DNA from: Methylophilaceae bacterium
Lineage (GTDB): Bacteria; Pseudomonadota; Gammaproteobacteria; Burkholderiales; Methylophilaceae
Reading direction: 5' to 3'
DNA: 9,363 bases
Assembly: GCA_017880825.1 (NCBI GenBank)
Contig: JADGRN010000045.1
Span: forward strand, 1-9,363
Shown: piece by piece, positions 1 to 5,348 of the stretch
How the letters are laid out: each line of letters begins with the position of its first letter
Position numbering within the stretch: position 1 is the first letter of the stretch
The notes under the pieces: model-generated
Databases searched by the model: none
Seen by the model: the letters and a program-made list of their open reading frames with translations, nothing else
What the model was told of the DNA's origin: nothing
Program-made: the position numbers and the translations under genes

Positions 1-148
1 GAATCTCGAGCACCGGTTCCGCCACCCCTGGCGTATAGGCCAGGGACAAGTCTTGTTGCGTGGCACAGGGCTTGGAGGACTCGACCGACAGCTTGCCCGC
101 CTTGGGGTACTCGTGGTAAGACAGGGCGCGATGCTTGAGAGAGGTCAT
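1..148 (-). CDS. maeB: Malic enzyme, N-terminal fragment (cut by window edge)
   Basis: This is the first 49 codons of a malic enzyme that continues past the left edge. The family decarboxylates malate to pyruvate with reduction of NAD(P) in the cytoplasm. Reading inward from the ATG at 148-146, the peptide has the family's opening pattern: an AL-x-YH segment (residues 8-12), a P-KAGKLSV stretch (15-22), a [21 protein letters not shown] block (25-45) and LEI at 47-49. The YTPGV segment (38-42) matches the YSPGV of MaeB-type proteins and holds the conserved Tyr. The family call is firm. The cofactor preference and the presence of a C-terminal phosphotransacetylase-like domain, usual in MaeB, cannot be judged here. 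No strong Shine-Dalgarno precedes the start. It lies on the same strand as rpmE2 but behind a strong terminator, so it probably has its own promoter. Confidence 0.85.
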   Translation of the reverse strand, partial: MTSLKHRALSYHEYPKAGKLSVESSKPCATQQDLSLAYTPGVAEPVLEI

Positions 149-179
149 GGGTTTGATTGTAATAGGTTTGATGGCGTAA

Positions 180-209
180 ATTTTAATGTGACGTGTAAGT
201 TTTAGTTAA
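180..209 (-). promoter_or_regulatory. Possible sigma-70 promoter of the malic enzyme gene
   Basis: On the minus strand a TTAACT -35 box (209-204; 4 of 6 consensus) is followed after 18 bp by a TAAAAT -10 box (185-180; 5 of 6). Transcription would begin about 25 nt before the malic enzyme ATG. The tract between the rpmE2 terminator and this gene is AT-rich, so chance matches are likely. The argument for it is position: the terminator upstream means the gene needs its own promoter. Confidence 0.3.
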
Positions 210-277
210 GATAAGTAAGTTTTTGCTTAAACATTTTGTTCCAGATGGCGTTGCTAATTGATATGCCTGCAAAAATG

Positions 278-303
278 AAAAAGGCAGCTTGAGCTGCCTT
301 TTT
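278..303 (-). terminator. Intrinsic terminator after rpmE2
   Basis: A perfect palindrome places GGCAGC (283-288) and GCTGCC (293-298) around a four-base loop. It is flanked by five A on the left and five T on the right, so it reads as GC stem plus U-tract on either strand. It starts about 20 nt after the rpmE2 stop codon and lies before the malic enzyme promoter region, so it should end the rpmE2 transcript. Confidence 0.88.
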
Positions 304-323
304 CATAAATCTGTTGAAACAAA

Positions 324-566
324 TTACATACCGTATTTTTTACGGAACTTGTCGACACGGCCAGCGGTATCCAGGATCTTCTGCTTACCGGTGTAAAACG
401 GGTGAGATTTGGATGACACTTCAATTTTAATCAGTGGATATTCTTTACCGTCAGTCCACTTAATCGTATCCCTTGCGCCCATTGTGGAGCGGGTGAGAAA
501 GCTGAAATCAGCACCGATGTCTTGGAATACAACGTCGTGATATTCTGGGTGAATGCCATCTTTCAT
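324..566 (-). CDS. rpmE2: 50S ribosomal protein L31 type B
   Basis: This 80-residue protein is ribosomal protein L31 of the B type, a component of the large subunit at the intersubunit bridge. It opens with [16 protein letters not shown], has the [12 protein letters not shown] core (52-63) characteristic of L31, and ends in a basic [10 protein letters not shown] tail. It contains no cysteine, so it is the zinc-independent form lacking the CxxC sites of RpmE; in many bacteria such forms are made under zinc limitation. I see no obvious Zur operator in the promoter region, and a paralogous zinc form could lie elsewhere in the genome. The ATG is preceded by a GAGG-type Shine-Dalgarno. It follows rho on the same strand (134 bp apart) with its own promoter at 638-666 and a strong terminator behind it. 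The rho-L31 neighbourhood is common in proteobacteria. Confidence 0.95.
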   Translation of the reverse strand: MKDGIHPEYHDVVFQDIGADFSFLTRSTMGARDTIKWTDGKEYPLIKIEVSSKSHPFYTGKQKILDTAGRVDKFRKKYGM

Positions 567-637
567 GATGTTTGCCTCAATTTGTGCCGGTTTGTGCGGC
601 GGGTAGTGACTCGCAGTAATGTATGCGAAAGCGCAGG

Positions 638-666
638 ATTATATTGATAATGCTGGATTTTTGCAA
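638..666 (-). promoter_or_regulatory. Sigma-70 promoter of rpmE2
   Basis: On the minus strand TTGCAA (666-661) is followed after exactly 17 bp by a perfect TATAAT (643-638). It lies in the rho-rpmE2 gap and would start transcription about 65 nt before the rpmE2 ATG. The near-consensus hexamers and ideal spacing suggest strong expression independent of rho, as expected for a ribosomal protein. Confidence 0.7.
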
Positions 667-691
667 GCCAACCGTGTTTAAAATACGAGCA

Positions 692-716
692 GATGCAGAG
701 CTAGCCTCTGCGCATC
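692..716 (-). other. Hairpin over the rho stop codon
   Basis: GCAGAG (695-700) and CTCTGC (706-711) form a 6-bp stem around five bases. An outer GAT/ATC pairing (692-694 with 714-716) continues it past a two-base bulge. It covers the last codons of rho. On the minus strand no immediate U-run follows (a TATTTT comes about 10 nt later), so it is not a clean intrinsic terminator. It may be a weak terminator or a 3'-end stabilising structure, or chance. Confidence 0.3.
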
Positions 717-1960
717 GAATCAAAGAAGTCAGCGTTGTTTTTGGTGCCCTTGATTTTATCGAGCAGAAATTCCATGGCTTCGAGGTCATCCATCGGATAC
801 AGCAACTTGCGCAGCACCCAGATTTTTTGCAGGATGTCTTTTTCAATCAACAGCTCTTCACGACGGGTGCCGGATTTATTGACGTTGATCGCCGGGTACT
901 GGCGTTTCTCGGCCATGCGGCGGTCAAGATGGATTTCCATATTGCCGGTACCCTTGAATTCCTCGTAAATCACGTCATCCATGCGCGATCCGGTATCGAT
1001 CAGTGCGGTAGCGATGATGGTCAGTGAGCCACCTTCCTCGATATTGCGTGCCGCACCAAAGAAGCGCTTGGGGCGCTGCAATGCATTGGCATCTACACCA
1101 CCGGTCAGCACCTTGCCGGAAGCCGGTACCACGGTGTTGTAGGCACGTGCCAGACGGGTAATCGAATCCAGCAGAATGACCACGTCTTTTTTGTGTTCGA
1201 CCAGGCGCTTGGCTTTTTCCAGCACCATTTCGGCTACTTGTACGTGGCGTGTTGCAGGCTCATCGAAAGTGGAAGCAACTACTTCACCTTTGACCGAACG
1301 TGTCATTTCTGTGACTTCTTCCGGTCGTTCGTCAATTAACAGCACAATCAGACTGACATCGGGATAGTTGGCGGTAATCGCATGGGCGATATGCTGCATC
1401 ATCACCGTTTTTCCACTTTTCGGGCTGGCCACCAGCAGGCCGCGCTGGCCCTTGCCGATGGGCGCGATCATGTCGATGACGCGGCTGGTGATGTTTTCCT
1501 CGCCGCGAATGTCGCGTTCCAGCACCAGCGGCTGGGTCGGGAACAGCGGCGTGAGGTTTTCAAACAGGATTTTGTGCTTGGTGTTCTCTGGCGATTCGCC
1601 GTTGACACTGTCGACCTTTACCAAGGCAAAGTAACGTTCGCCTTCTTTCGGGGTGCGGATCTCGCCTTGTATGGTGTCACCGGTATGCAGATTGAAGCGC
1701 CGAATTTGTGAAGGCGACACGTAAATATCGTCCGGCCCAGCCAGATAGGAAGTGTCTGGCGAGCGCAAAAATCCGAATCCGTCCTGCAGCACTTCGAGTG
1801 TCCCGTCGCCAAAAATGCTATTGCCCTTTTTGGCTTTATTTTTGAGCAGCGCAAAAATCAAGTCCTGCTTGCGCATGCGGCTGGCACCTTCGATTTCATT
1901 GGTGATGGCCATTTCAACCAGTTCGGTTACAGGAAGGTGCTTGAGATCGGATAAATGCAT
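701..1960 (-). CDS. rho: Transcription termination factor Rho
   Basis: Rho is the hexameric RNA-dependent ATPase/helicase that ends transcription at Rho-dependent sites. At 419 residues it is as long as the E. coli protein and matches it throughout. The N-terminal RNA-binding region includes [12 protein letters not shown] (28-39) and the RNP1-like GFGFLR (61-66). The ATPase core has Walker A ASPKSGKT (178-185), the catalytic-glutamate segment LLIDERPEE (207-215), Walker B VVILLDS (260-266), the Q-loop SGKVLTGG (281-288) and the arginine-finger segment SGTRREE (363-369, Arg366). There is no extra insertion domain. The start is the ATG at 1960-1958, which gives the standard N-terminus; the Shine-Dalgarno is weak (only a distant GAG). 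It follows trxA with a 119-bp gap holding a long hairpin. Rho limits its own synthesis in the leader in E. coli; whether it does so here is unknown. Confidence 0.98.
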   Translation of the reverse strand: MHLSDLKHLPVTELVEMAITNEIEGASRMRKQDLIFALLKNKAKKGNSIFGDGTLEVLQDGFGFLRSPDTSYLAGPDDIYVSPSQIRRFNLHTGDTIQGEIRTPKEGERYFALVKVDSVNGESPENTKHKILFENLTPLFPTQPLVLERDIRGEENITSRVIDMIAPIGKGQRGLLVASPKSGKTVMMQHIAHAITANYPDVSLIVLLIDERPEEVTEMTRSVKGEVVASTFDEPATRHVQVAEMVLEKAKRLVEHKKDVVILLDSITRLARAYNTVVPASGKVLTGGVDANALQRPKRFFGAARNIEEGGSLTIIATALIDTGSRMDDVIYEEFKGTGNMEIHLDRRMAEKRQYPAINVNKSGTRREELLIEKDILQKIWVLRKLLYPMDDLEAMEFLLDKIKGTKNNADFFDSMRRG

Positions 1961-2015
1961 AAAAGAGGACTCGCTGAAAGAACAGAACTGCTAGAGATTG
2001 GGAACTACCGGGGGT

Positions 2016-2068
2016 TAGCGCCTGATTCGCGTAGTTATTTGGCGCTCAAAATAACGAATCAGGCACTA
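2016..2068 (-). other. Long imperfect hairpin in the trxA-rho gap
   Basis: A nine-base arm GCCTGATTC (2020-2028) pairs with GAATCAGGC (2056-2064). Past a five-base bulge the stem continues with GTTATTT (2034-2040) against AAATAAC (2049-2055), closing an eight-base loop. Beyond one mismatch, TAG (2016-2018) pairs with CTA (2066-2068). That makes about 19 base pairs beginning 12 nt after the trxA stop codon. On the transcribed strand no U-tract follows, so it is not a classical intrinsic terminator. It could protect the trxA mRNA 3' end, tune read-through into rho, or belong to a dispersed repeat family. Confidence 0.7.
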
Positions 2069-2079
2069 GCGTAGCTGCT

Positions 2080-2406
2080 TTAAATATTGCTGTCAATAAA
2101 CGCCGTAAGTTGGGATTTGGATAGTGCGCCGACCTTGGTGGCTTCAACATTGCCGTTCTTGAACAACATCAGCGTGGGAATGCCGCGTATACCGTATTTG
2201 GGCGGGGTTTGCTGGTTATCATCAATATTCAGCTTGGCGACTTTAAGACGGCCAGCATATTCTTTGGCGATTTCATCCAGAATCGGTGCAATCATCTTGC
2301 ACGGGCCACACCACTCTGCCCAATAGTCTACAAGCACCGGAACCTGAGATTGCAGGACTTCCAGTTCAAATGCATCGTCGCTAAGATGAGTAATGTGTTC
2401 GCTCAT
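2080..2406 (-). CDS. trxA: Thioredoxin 1
   Basis: This is a cytoplasmic thioredoxin of 108 residues (E. coli TrxA has 109), a general protein-disulfide reductase recycled by thioredoxin reductase. The active site WCGPC is at 32-36 within the hallmark [12 protein letters not shown] segment. The buried Asp is D27, the cis-proline is P77 in GIPT (75-78), and the LMLFKNGN strand-turn follows at 79-86. There is no signal peptide. The ATG is preceded by a strong AGAGGT Shine-Dalgarno, so the start is secure. It is the first gene of a minus-strand run leading to rho, a pairing conserved across many proteobacteria, and is divergent from the yqhA-like gene. A possible promoter lies at 2462-2490. Confidence 0.97.
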   Translation of the reverse strand: MSEHITHLSDDAFELEVLQSQVPVLVDYWAEWCGPCKMIAPILDEIAKEYAGRLKVAKLNIDDNQQTPPKYGIRGIPTLMLFKNGNVEATKVGALSKSQLTAFIDSNI

Positions 2407-2437
2407 TGTGAACCTCTTTATGAATGTTGTTTCCGAA

Positions 2438-2702
2438 GGGAGATGGTAGGATAGTTCCGCTATCGTAGCGAAAAAATCTCCTTAAGTGAAGCTTTAGCGT
2501 ATGCATGCATGTTGTCTCTGCTGTCGGACGCTAGCGCGGGCCAGGTTTTTTCTTATAAATCAGGTGATAATTGGAATTTAATAGATAAGGAATGAGCATG
2601 CGTGCTTGATCGCTACAGGTTAGCTGTGTGTGACCATCTCCATGGTGCTGACTATTGCGGATCAGTTACAGGTGCTGTGTTATGACGTCGACTGGGAGAT
2701 GG
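2438..2702. repeat. Three copies of a GGAGATGG word in the trxA-yqhA gap
   Basis: GGGAGATGG occurs at 2438-2446 and again at 2694-2702, both on the plus strand. Its 8-bp inverse CCATCTCC is at 2634-2641. The first copy falls in the presumed trxA leader; the other two lie about 130-200 bp before the yqhA-like start. The pair at 2634 and 2695 could also base-pair in RNA across a 53-nt loop. This may be a regulator binding word, a structured RNA or chance. Confidence 0.35.
2462..2490 (-). promoter_or_regulatory. Possible sigma-70 promoter of trxA
   Basis: On the minus strand TTCACT (2490-2485; 4 of 6) and TACGAT (2467-2462; 4 of 6) are separated by 17 bp. The predicted start is about 50 nt before the trxA ATG. 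The -10 box overlaps a 13-bp palindrome (2458-2470) that could be an operator. Both boxes are imperfect, so this is only the best candidate seen by eye. Confidence 0.3.
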
Positions 2703-2834
2703 CTAATTTGTGGTTTAGCGCAGCTTATGAAACCAGTTCAATACTATGGCTGTGCTCATAGCTATGCTGCTAACGATAATAAGACTGGCAATGCTAAACT
2801 TCGCCATCTTCAATTGTTGCAGGAAGTTATCTAA
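2682..2834 (+). CDS. Possible small ORF abutting the yqhA-like start (unsupported function)
   Basis: A 50-codon frame runs from an ATG at 2682 to a TAA at 2832-2834 that directly touches the ATG at 2835. It has a plausible AGGTG Shine-Dalgarno at 2670-2674 with seven-base spacing. The peptide starts MTSTGRWLIC and ends LQLLQEVI; I recognise no family in it. Against it: it uses several codons that are rare in the neighbours (AGA, CTA, TTA), and the downstream gene has its own AGGAAG inside it. It could be a leader peptide coupled to the next gene, but is more likely spurious. Confidence 0.15.
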   Translation: MTSTGRWLICGLAQLMKPVQYYGCAHSYAANDNKTGNAKLRHLQLLQEVI

Positions 2835-3377
2835 ATGAAGTTCATAGAACAACTCCTCGAAAGCTTTTTGTGGAATAGCCGATTTGTCGTTCTGGTGGCG
2901 GTTTTTGCCAGTCTGGCGGCCGGGTTTGCCTTGTTTTATATCGCGACTGTGGACGTGTTTCTTGTGGTGCAGCATGTGTCTCACTATGCGGATGCCAGTC
3001 TGAGCAATGAAGCACGCAGATTGCTGCATGACGAGAGCATCACGCATATTGTGGAAGTGGTGGATGGCTACTTGTTGGCAACCATCATGCTGATTTTTTC
3101 GCTGGGGCTCTATGAATTGTTTATCAGCGATATCGACCCGGCACGCGGAAGCAAGACTTCCAGCAAGGTGCTGGTGATCAGTAATCTGGATGATTTGAAG
3201 AACCGGCTGGCTAAAGTCATCATTATGATCATGATCGTCACACTGTTTGAGCATGCACTGAAAATGACCATGGGCACTACTGCAGATTTGCTTAATTTTG
3301 GCGGCAGCATTGCCTTGATTGGTCTGGCGCTGTTCCTGATGCACAAGGGCGAAAGCCATCCAACCGAGCAACGCTGA
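2835..3377 (+). CDS. YqhA/UPF0114 family inner-membrane protein
   Basis: This 180-residue integral membrane protein fits the UPF0114 (YqhA) family, whose function is unknown. Hydrophobic segments lie at about 17-46, 74-96, 126-144 and 153-170. Family hallmarks are the GLYELFISDID motif after the second segment (91-101; YENF-SQLD in E. coli YqhA), the SNLDDLKNRLAKVI stretch (116-129; LKNKVA in YqhA) and an LFEHALKM end to the third segment. The start ATG has AGGAAG (2821-2826) eight bases upstream. The next gene begins two bases after the stop, so the two are almost certainly co-transcribed. The short polar C-terminal tail (ESHPTEQR) has no visible function. Confidence 0.85.
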   Translation: MKFIEQLLESFLWNSRFVVLVAVFASLAAGFALFYIATVDVFLVVQHVSHYADASLSNEARRLLHDESITHIVEVVDGYLLATIMLIFSLGLYELFISDIDPARGSKTSSKVLVISNLDDLKNRLAKVIIMIMIVTLFEHALKMTMGTTADLLNFGGSIALIGLALFLMHKGESHPTEQR

Positions 3378-3379
3378 AT

Positions 3380-3859
3380 ATGAATCCACGACGTTTATTG
3401 GCTGGTGGGCTGCTTGGCCTGTGCCTGACTTTTACCTGGTGTTTGACTTCCGCATGGGCTGGAGAGGGCTTTCTGGTCAAGGATATGGCCGGGAAAAGCC
3501 ATAGCCTGACCGATTACAAGGGGAAGTGGGTGCTGGTAAATTACTGGGCCACATGGTGTCCGCCTTGTCTGGAAGAGATCCCTGATTTGGTCGGGTTGTA
3601 TGACCAGCGTAAAAACAAGGATATGACGGTGATAGGCATTGCCTTCGGCTACAAGAGCAGCAAGGAAGTCGCGGATTTTGTCGACGATATGCTGATGTCA
3701 TATCCTGTGGTGCTGGGCGATGAAAAAATCACCGGCCAGATTGGCCCGGCAGACGTGTTACCAACCACCTACATCTACAATCCACAGGGCAAGCTGGTAA
3801 AGACCAAGCGTGGCCTGATTTCCCGCGCTTATATTGAAAAACTGATCGCGGAAAAGTAA
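3380..3859 (+). CDS. Secreted TlpA/ResA-type thiol-disulfide oxidoreductase
   Basis: This 159-residue thioredoxin-fold protein is exported. A basic start (MNPRRLL), a hydrophobic stretch to about residue 24 and an AWA site suggest signal-peptidase cleavage near residue 27. The mature part has the TlpA pattern: SLTDYKGKWVLVNYWATWC-type core (42-60), redox motif WCPPC (59-63) followed by LEEIP, a VIGIAFGYK strand (84-92) and the cis-proline in LPTTY (P128). WCPPC is typical of periplasmic reductants such as TlpA and ResA rather than cytoplasmic thioredoxin. Such proteins often reduce apocytochrome c or copper chaperones, but nothing nearby identifies the partner. It begins two bases after the yqhA-like stop, without a strong Shine-Dalgarno, so translational coupling is likely. 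Cys15 and Cys21 in the leader do not form a convincing lipobox. Confidence 0.88.
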   Translation: MNPRRLLAGGLLGLCLTFTWCLTSAWAGEGFLVKDMAGKSHSLTDYKGKWVLVNYWATWCPPCLEEIPDLVGLYDQRKNKDMTVIGIAFGYKSSKEVADFVDDMLMSYPVVLGDEKITGQIGPADVLPTTYIYNPQGKLVKTKRGLISRAYIEKLIAEK

Positions 3860-3860
3860 G

Positions 3861-3885
3861 TAGGCTGTACGCGATTTACAGCCTA
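3861..3885. terminator. Hairpin between convergent genes, probable bidirectional terminator
   Basis: TAGGCTGTA (3861-3869) and TACAGCCTA (3877-3885) form a perfect 9-bp stem with a seven-base loop. It sits two bases after the tlpA-like stop and about 20 bases beyond the stop of the convergent DUF3579 gene. The minus-strand side is followed by a T-rich CTTACTTTT; the plus-strand side has only TTAAA. It should work better for the minus-strand transcript. Confidence 0.55.
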
Positions 3886-3905
3886 TTAAACTACACAGGG
3901 TTTAC

Positions 3906-4205
3906 TCAGGCCGGTAGCGGAATGCTGTTGCCTTCGCCGTCCAACACGTTCAGTTGATTTTCCTCGGCAAAATGCATCAATTGCGAATAACCTTCCGGGT
4001 TGATATCTTTCAGCTTCAAATTCACTGCCAGACAGCGTACGCCATTGATTACTTGCGGCTTCAGGTAGGGAGAGTGGCGAAGTTTACGGTCCGTACCGAA
4101 ACTGGCATAAGTGCTGCACATGCGGTCTACCCAGTCACTGGGACGAAACGGCTTACCAGCCCGGGTCAGGCCTTCAATGATAATTACTTTTGGTTTGCTG
4201 GTCAT
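3906..4205 (-). CDS. DUF3579 family protein
   Basis: This 99-residue protein matches, by remembered pattern, the DUF3579 family found mainly in betaproteobacteria; the function is unknown. Supporting segments are a VIIIEGLTRAGKPFRPSDW opening (7-25), an ASFGTDRKLRHSPYLKP middle (34-50), the NGVRCLAVN strand (54-62) and an INPEGYSQLMHFAEEN helix (68-83). It is small, soluble-looking, with no signal peptide, membrane segment or metal-binding cluster (two isolated cysteines, C30 and C58). The ATG at 4205-4203 lacks a clear Shine-Dalgarno. It lies 59 bp after dolP on the same strand and may be the last gene of the lpoA transcript, ending at the hairpin at 3861-3885, or may have its own promoter. 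Confidence 0.72.
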   Translation of the reverse strand: MTSKPKVIIIEGLTRAGKPFRPSDWVDRMCSTYASFGTDRKLRHSPYLKPQVINGVRCLAVNLKLKDINPEGYSQLMHFAEENQLNVLDGEGNSIPLPA

Positions 4206-4264
4206 GAATTTTCTGTCATTAAAGTTGATTAAATTAGTTGTATCGGATTGTCGCTGGTTGCAGC

Positions 4265-4849
4265 TCAGTCGAGATACTCAAATACCTTGACTACCTTTTG
4301 CACACCGTCTGTTGCGCGCGCAATCTCCACTGCGTCATCCGCTTCCTTATGGGTGACGATACCCATCAGATATACCATAGAAATTTCAGTAACTACCTTG
4401 ATATAATTAACAGGAAAGCGGTTTTCGGTCAGCATGCGGGCTTTGACTTTTGTGGTGATGTAGGCGTCATTATTGCGTTCCATACGCGGGCTGGAGGCAG
4501 AAATCACCATTTCATTGGTGACGCCACGCACGTTAGCAACACTTTTGGCGATACTCTCGGCCTTGGCTTTGGTGGCCTCGTCGATGGCCTCACCGGTCAT
4601 CAGCTCATTGCGGTTATAGCTGGTGACGTTGACATGAATTTTGTCTCCCAGTTGATCGTCAATGTTTTTTTCTGCCTTGATCTCGATAGCTTCGTCTTCA
4701 ACATAAGCCCCGTATGTGCGTCTGTCGGCAGCCATCAGGCCACCGGCGGCAGCACCTCCGGCTACTATCGGGAAACAGGCAGTCAACTGCGTGGCAATGA
4801 CGGCGGCCATGAGTAATTGGGTAATCGGTAATCGCTTGATCGAGCGCAT
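4265..4849 (-). CDS. dolP: DolP-type dual-BON-domain outer-membrane lipoprotein
   Basis: This 194-residue protein corresponds to DolP (YraP), which helps maintain outer-membrane integrity in enterobacteria. A signal sequence ends in the lipobox LTAC with Cys25 as the lipidated residue. The next residue is Phe, not Asp, which favours transport to the outer membrane. A Gly/Ala-rich linker (30-40) leads to two BON domains, about 48-117 and 128-194. The second has the typical VYLMGIVTHKEADDAVEIA strand-turn-helix and ends VVKVFEYLD. The start is confirmed by AGGAG at 4862-4858, eight bases upstream and inside the decayed diaA remnant, whose stop codon touches this ATG. In E. coli dolP follows diaA in the yraM-yraN-yraO-yraP order, and the position here is the same. 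Confidence 0.9.
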   Translation of the reverse strand: MRSIKRLPITQLLMAAVIATQLTACFPIVAGGAAAGGLMAADRRTYGAYVEDEAIEIKAEKNIDDQLGDKIHVNVTSYNRNELMTGEAIDEATKAKAESIAKSVANVRGVTNEMVISASSPRMERNNDAYITTKVKARMLTENRFPVNYIKVVTEISMVYLMGIVTHKEADDAVEIARATDGVQKVVKVFEYLD

Positions 4850-5006
4850 TTAATCTACTCCTAACAAAAGACAATCGGTTGTATCGCACAGGCAATGCAG
4901 AATCGAATTATAAACTTCCTGAATACAGGCAGCATTATTATGTGGCACGCCCATATGAATGTCCTGCGCTCTGAGAAGTTCCATCAGCTCACCGCCATTT
5001 CGCCAC
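4850..5006 (-). pseudogene. diaA: C-terminal remnant of diaA (SIS-domain DnaA-associated protein)
   Basis: Between yraN and dolP, exactly where diaA (yraO) normally sits, only the last ~50 codons of that gene remain. The minus-strand frame reads RNGGELMELLRAQDIHMGVP, then PHNNAAC, IQEVYNSILHCLCD and LLLGVD, ending at a TAA that abuts the dolP ATG. It aligns by eye with the end of E. coli DiaA ([32 protein letters not shown]). Homology begins directly after the yraN stop codon, so about 145 N-terminal residues, including the start and most of the SIS domain, are missing. The conserved ARIQEVH motif has become ACIQEVY. The kept part holds the Shine-Dalgarno of dolP. The frame is still open, and an ATG at 5014-5012 overlapping the end of yraN could let a 54-residue peptide be made. 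A sequencing or assembly deletion is the main alternative. Confidence 0.8.
4858..4862 (-). promoter_or_regulatory. Shine-Dalgarno of dolP inside the diaA remnant
   Basis: AGGAG on the minus strand lies eight bases before the dolP ATG, within the last codons of the diaA remnant. It fixes the dolP start and offers a reason for keeping the 3' end of an otherwise lost gene. Confidence 0.75.
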
Positions 5007-5348
5007 TCAGGCATCAAAAGCATTACGTATCCATTCAATATGGTGCGTGTCGACTTTGTCCATCAGCACTGCGTCAAAGCGGCACGAGGTGCTGCTGTGG
5101 CTCAAAAGATAGTGCTCGGCAGCGCGCACCAGTTTTTGTTGTTTGTGCGGGGTGATGCTCATGCCGGCCCCGCCGAAATCGGTATTGCTGCGCAGGCGAA
5201 CTTCAACAAATACCGTCGCGCTGCCATCGCGCATGACCAGGTCTATCTCGCCAAAACGGCAGCGGTAATTGGTTTCCAGCAGGATTAGCCCGTGCTGTTG
5301 CAGATAAGTGGCGGCCATTTTCTCGGCTTCATTACCGCTATTATTCAA
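5007..5348 (-). CDS. yraN: YraN family (UPF0102) predicted nuclease-fold protein
   Basis: This 113-residue protein belongs to UPF0102 (YraN), which has a restriction-endonuclease-like fold; its biological role is not settled. The family motifs are present: GNEAEKMAATYL (5-16), NYRCRFGEIDLVM (27-39) with the acidic GEID, the FVEVRLR strand (47-53, as FVEVRYR in E. coli YraN), the KQQKLVRAAEHYL helix (69-81), CRFDAV and the IEWIRNAFDA end. The C-terminus looks complete. The chosen start is TTG at 5348-5346, which overlaps the lpoA stop as TTGA; there is no ATG or GTG upstream in frame, and the first internal ATG (codon 11) would lose the GNEAE motif. Translation is therefore probably coupled to lpoA. 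The gene after it should be diaA but only a fragment remains. Confidence 0.88.
   Translation of the reverse strand: MNNSGNEAEKMAATYLQQHGLILLETNYRCRFGEIDLVMRDGSATVFVEVRLRSNTDFGGAGMSITPHKQQKLVRAAEHYLLSHSSTSCRFDAVLMDKVDTHHIEWIRNAFDA

Larger units (their letters stand above)
2407..2834. other. Divergent intergenic region between trxA and the yqhA-like gene
   Basis: These 428 bp contain no recognisable protein gene or tRNA. They must hold the promoters for trxA (minus) and for the yqhA-like pair (plus). Visible elements are a possible trxA promoter (2462-2490), a small palindrome CGCTA-TCG-TAGCG (2458-2470), three copies of a GGAGATGG word (2438-2446, 2634-2641 inverted, 2694-2702) and one weakly supported 50-codon ORF (2682-2834). 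The region is long for the spacing seen elsewhere in this window, which leaves room for a regulator site or a small RNA, but nothing identifies either. Confidence 0.6.

Noticed and set aside
980..985. Rho residue Arg326 where E. coli has the R-loop Lys326
   Set aside because: A conservative change that, from memory, also occurs in other bacterial Rho proteins; not a sign of altered function.
623..1027. 134-codon plus-strand open frame opposite the 3' end of rho
   Set aside because: It lies antisense to conserved Rho sequence and across the rpmE2 promoter; no ribosome site or family match.
2642..2761. 39-codon plus-strand frame starting at ATG 2642 in the trxA-yqhA gap
   Set aside because: It has no Shine-Dalgarno, no recognisable pattern and overlaps another candidate frame; nothing favours it.
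2715..3389. 224-codon minus-strand open frame across the yqhA-like gene
   Set aside because: It is antisense to a recognisable membrane protein with a good ribosome site; the frame's peptide is His/Gln-rich with no known pattern.
3422..3445. Cysteines in the leader of the TlpA-like protein as a possible lipobox
   Set aside because: Neither Cys15 (LGLC) nor Cys21 (FTWC) leaves a normal hydrophobic core before a lipobox, while the AWA site near residue 27 fits ordinary signal peptidase.
4238..4816. 192-codon plus-strand open frame opposite dolP
   Set aside because: The minus strand encodes a clear lipoprotein with two BON domains; the plus-strand peptide matches nothing.
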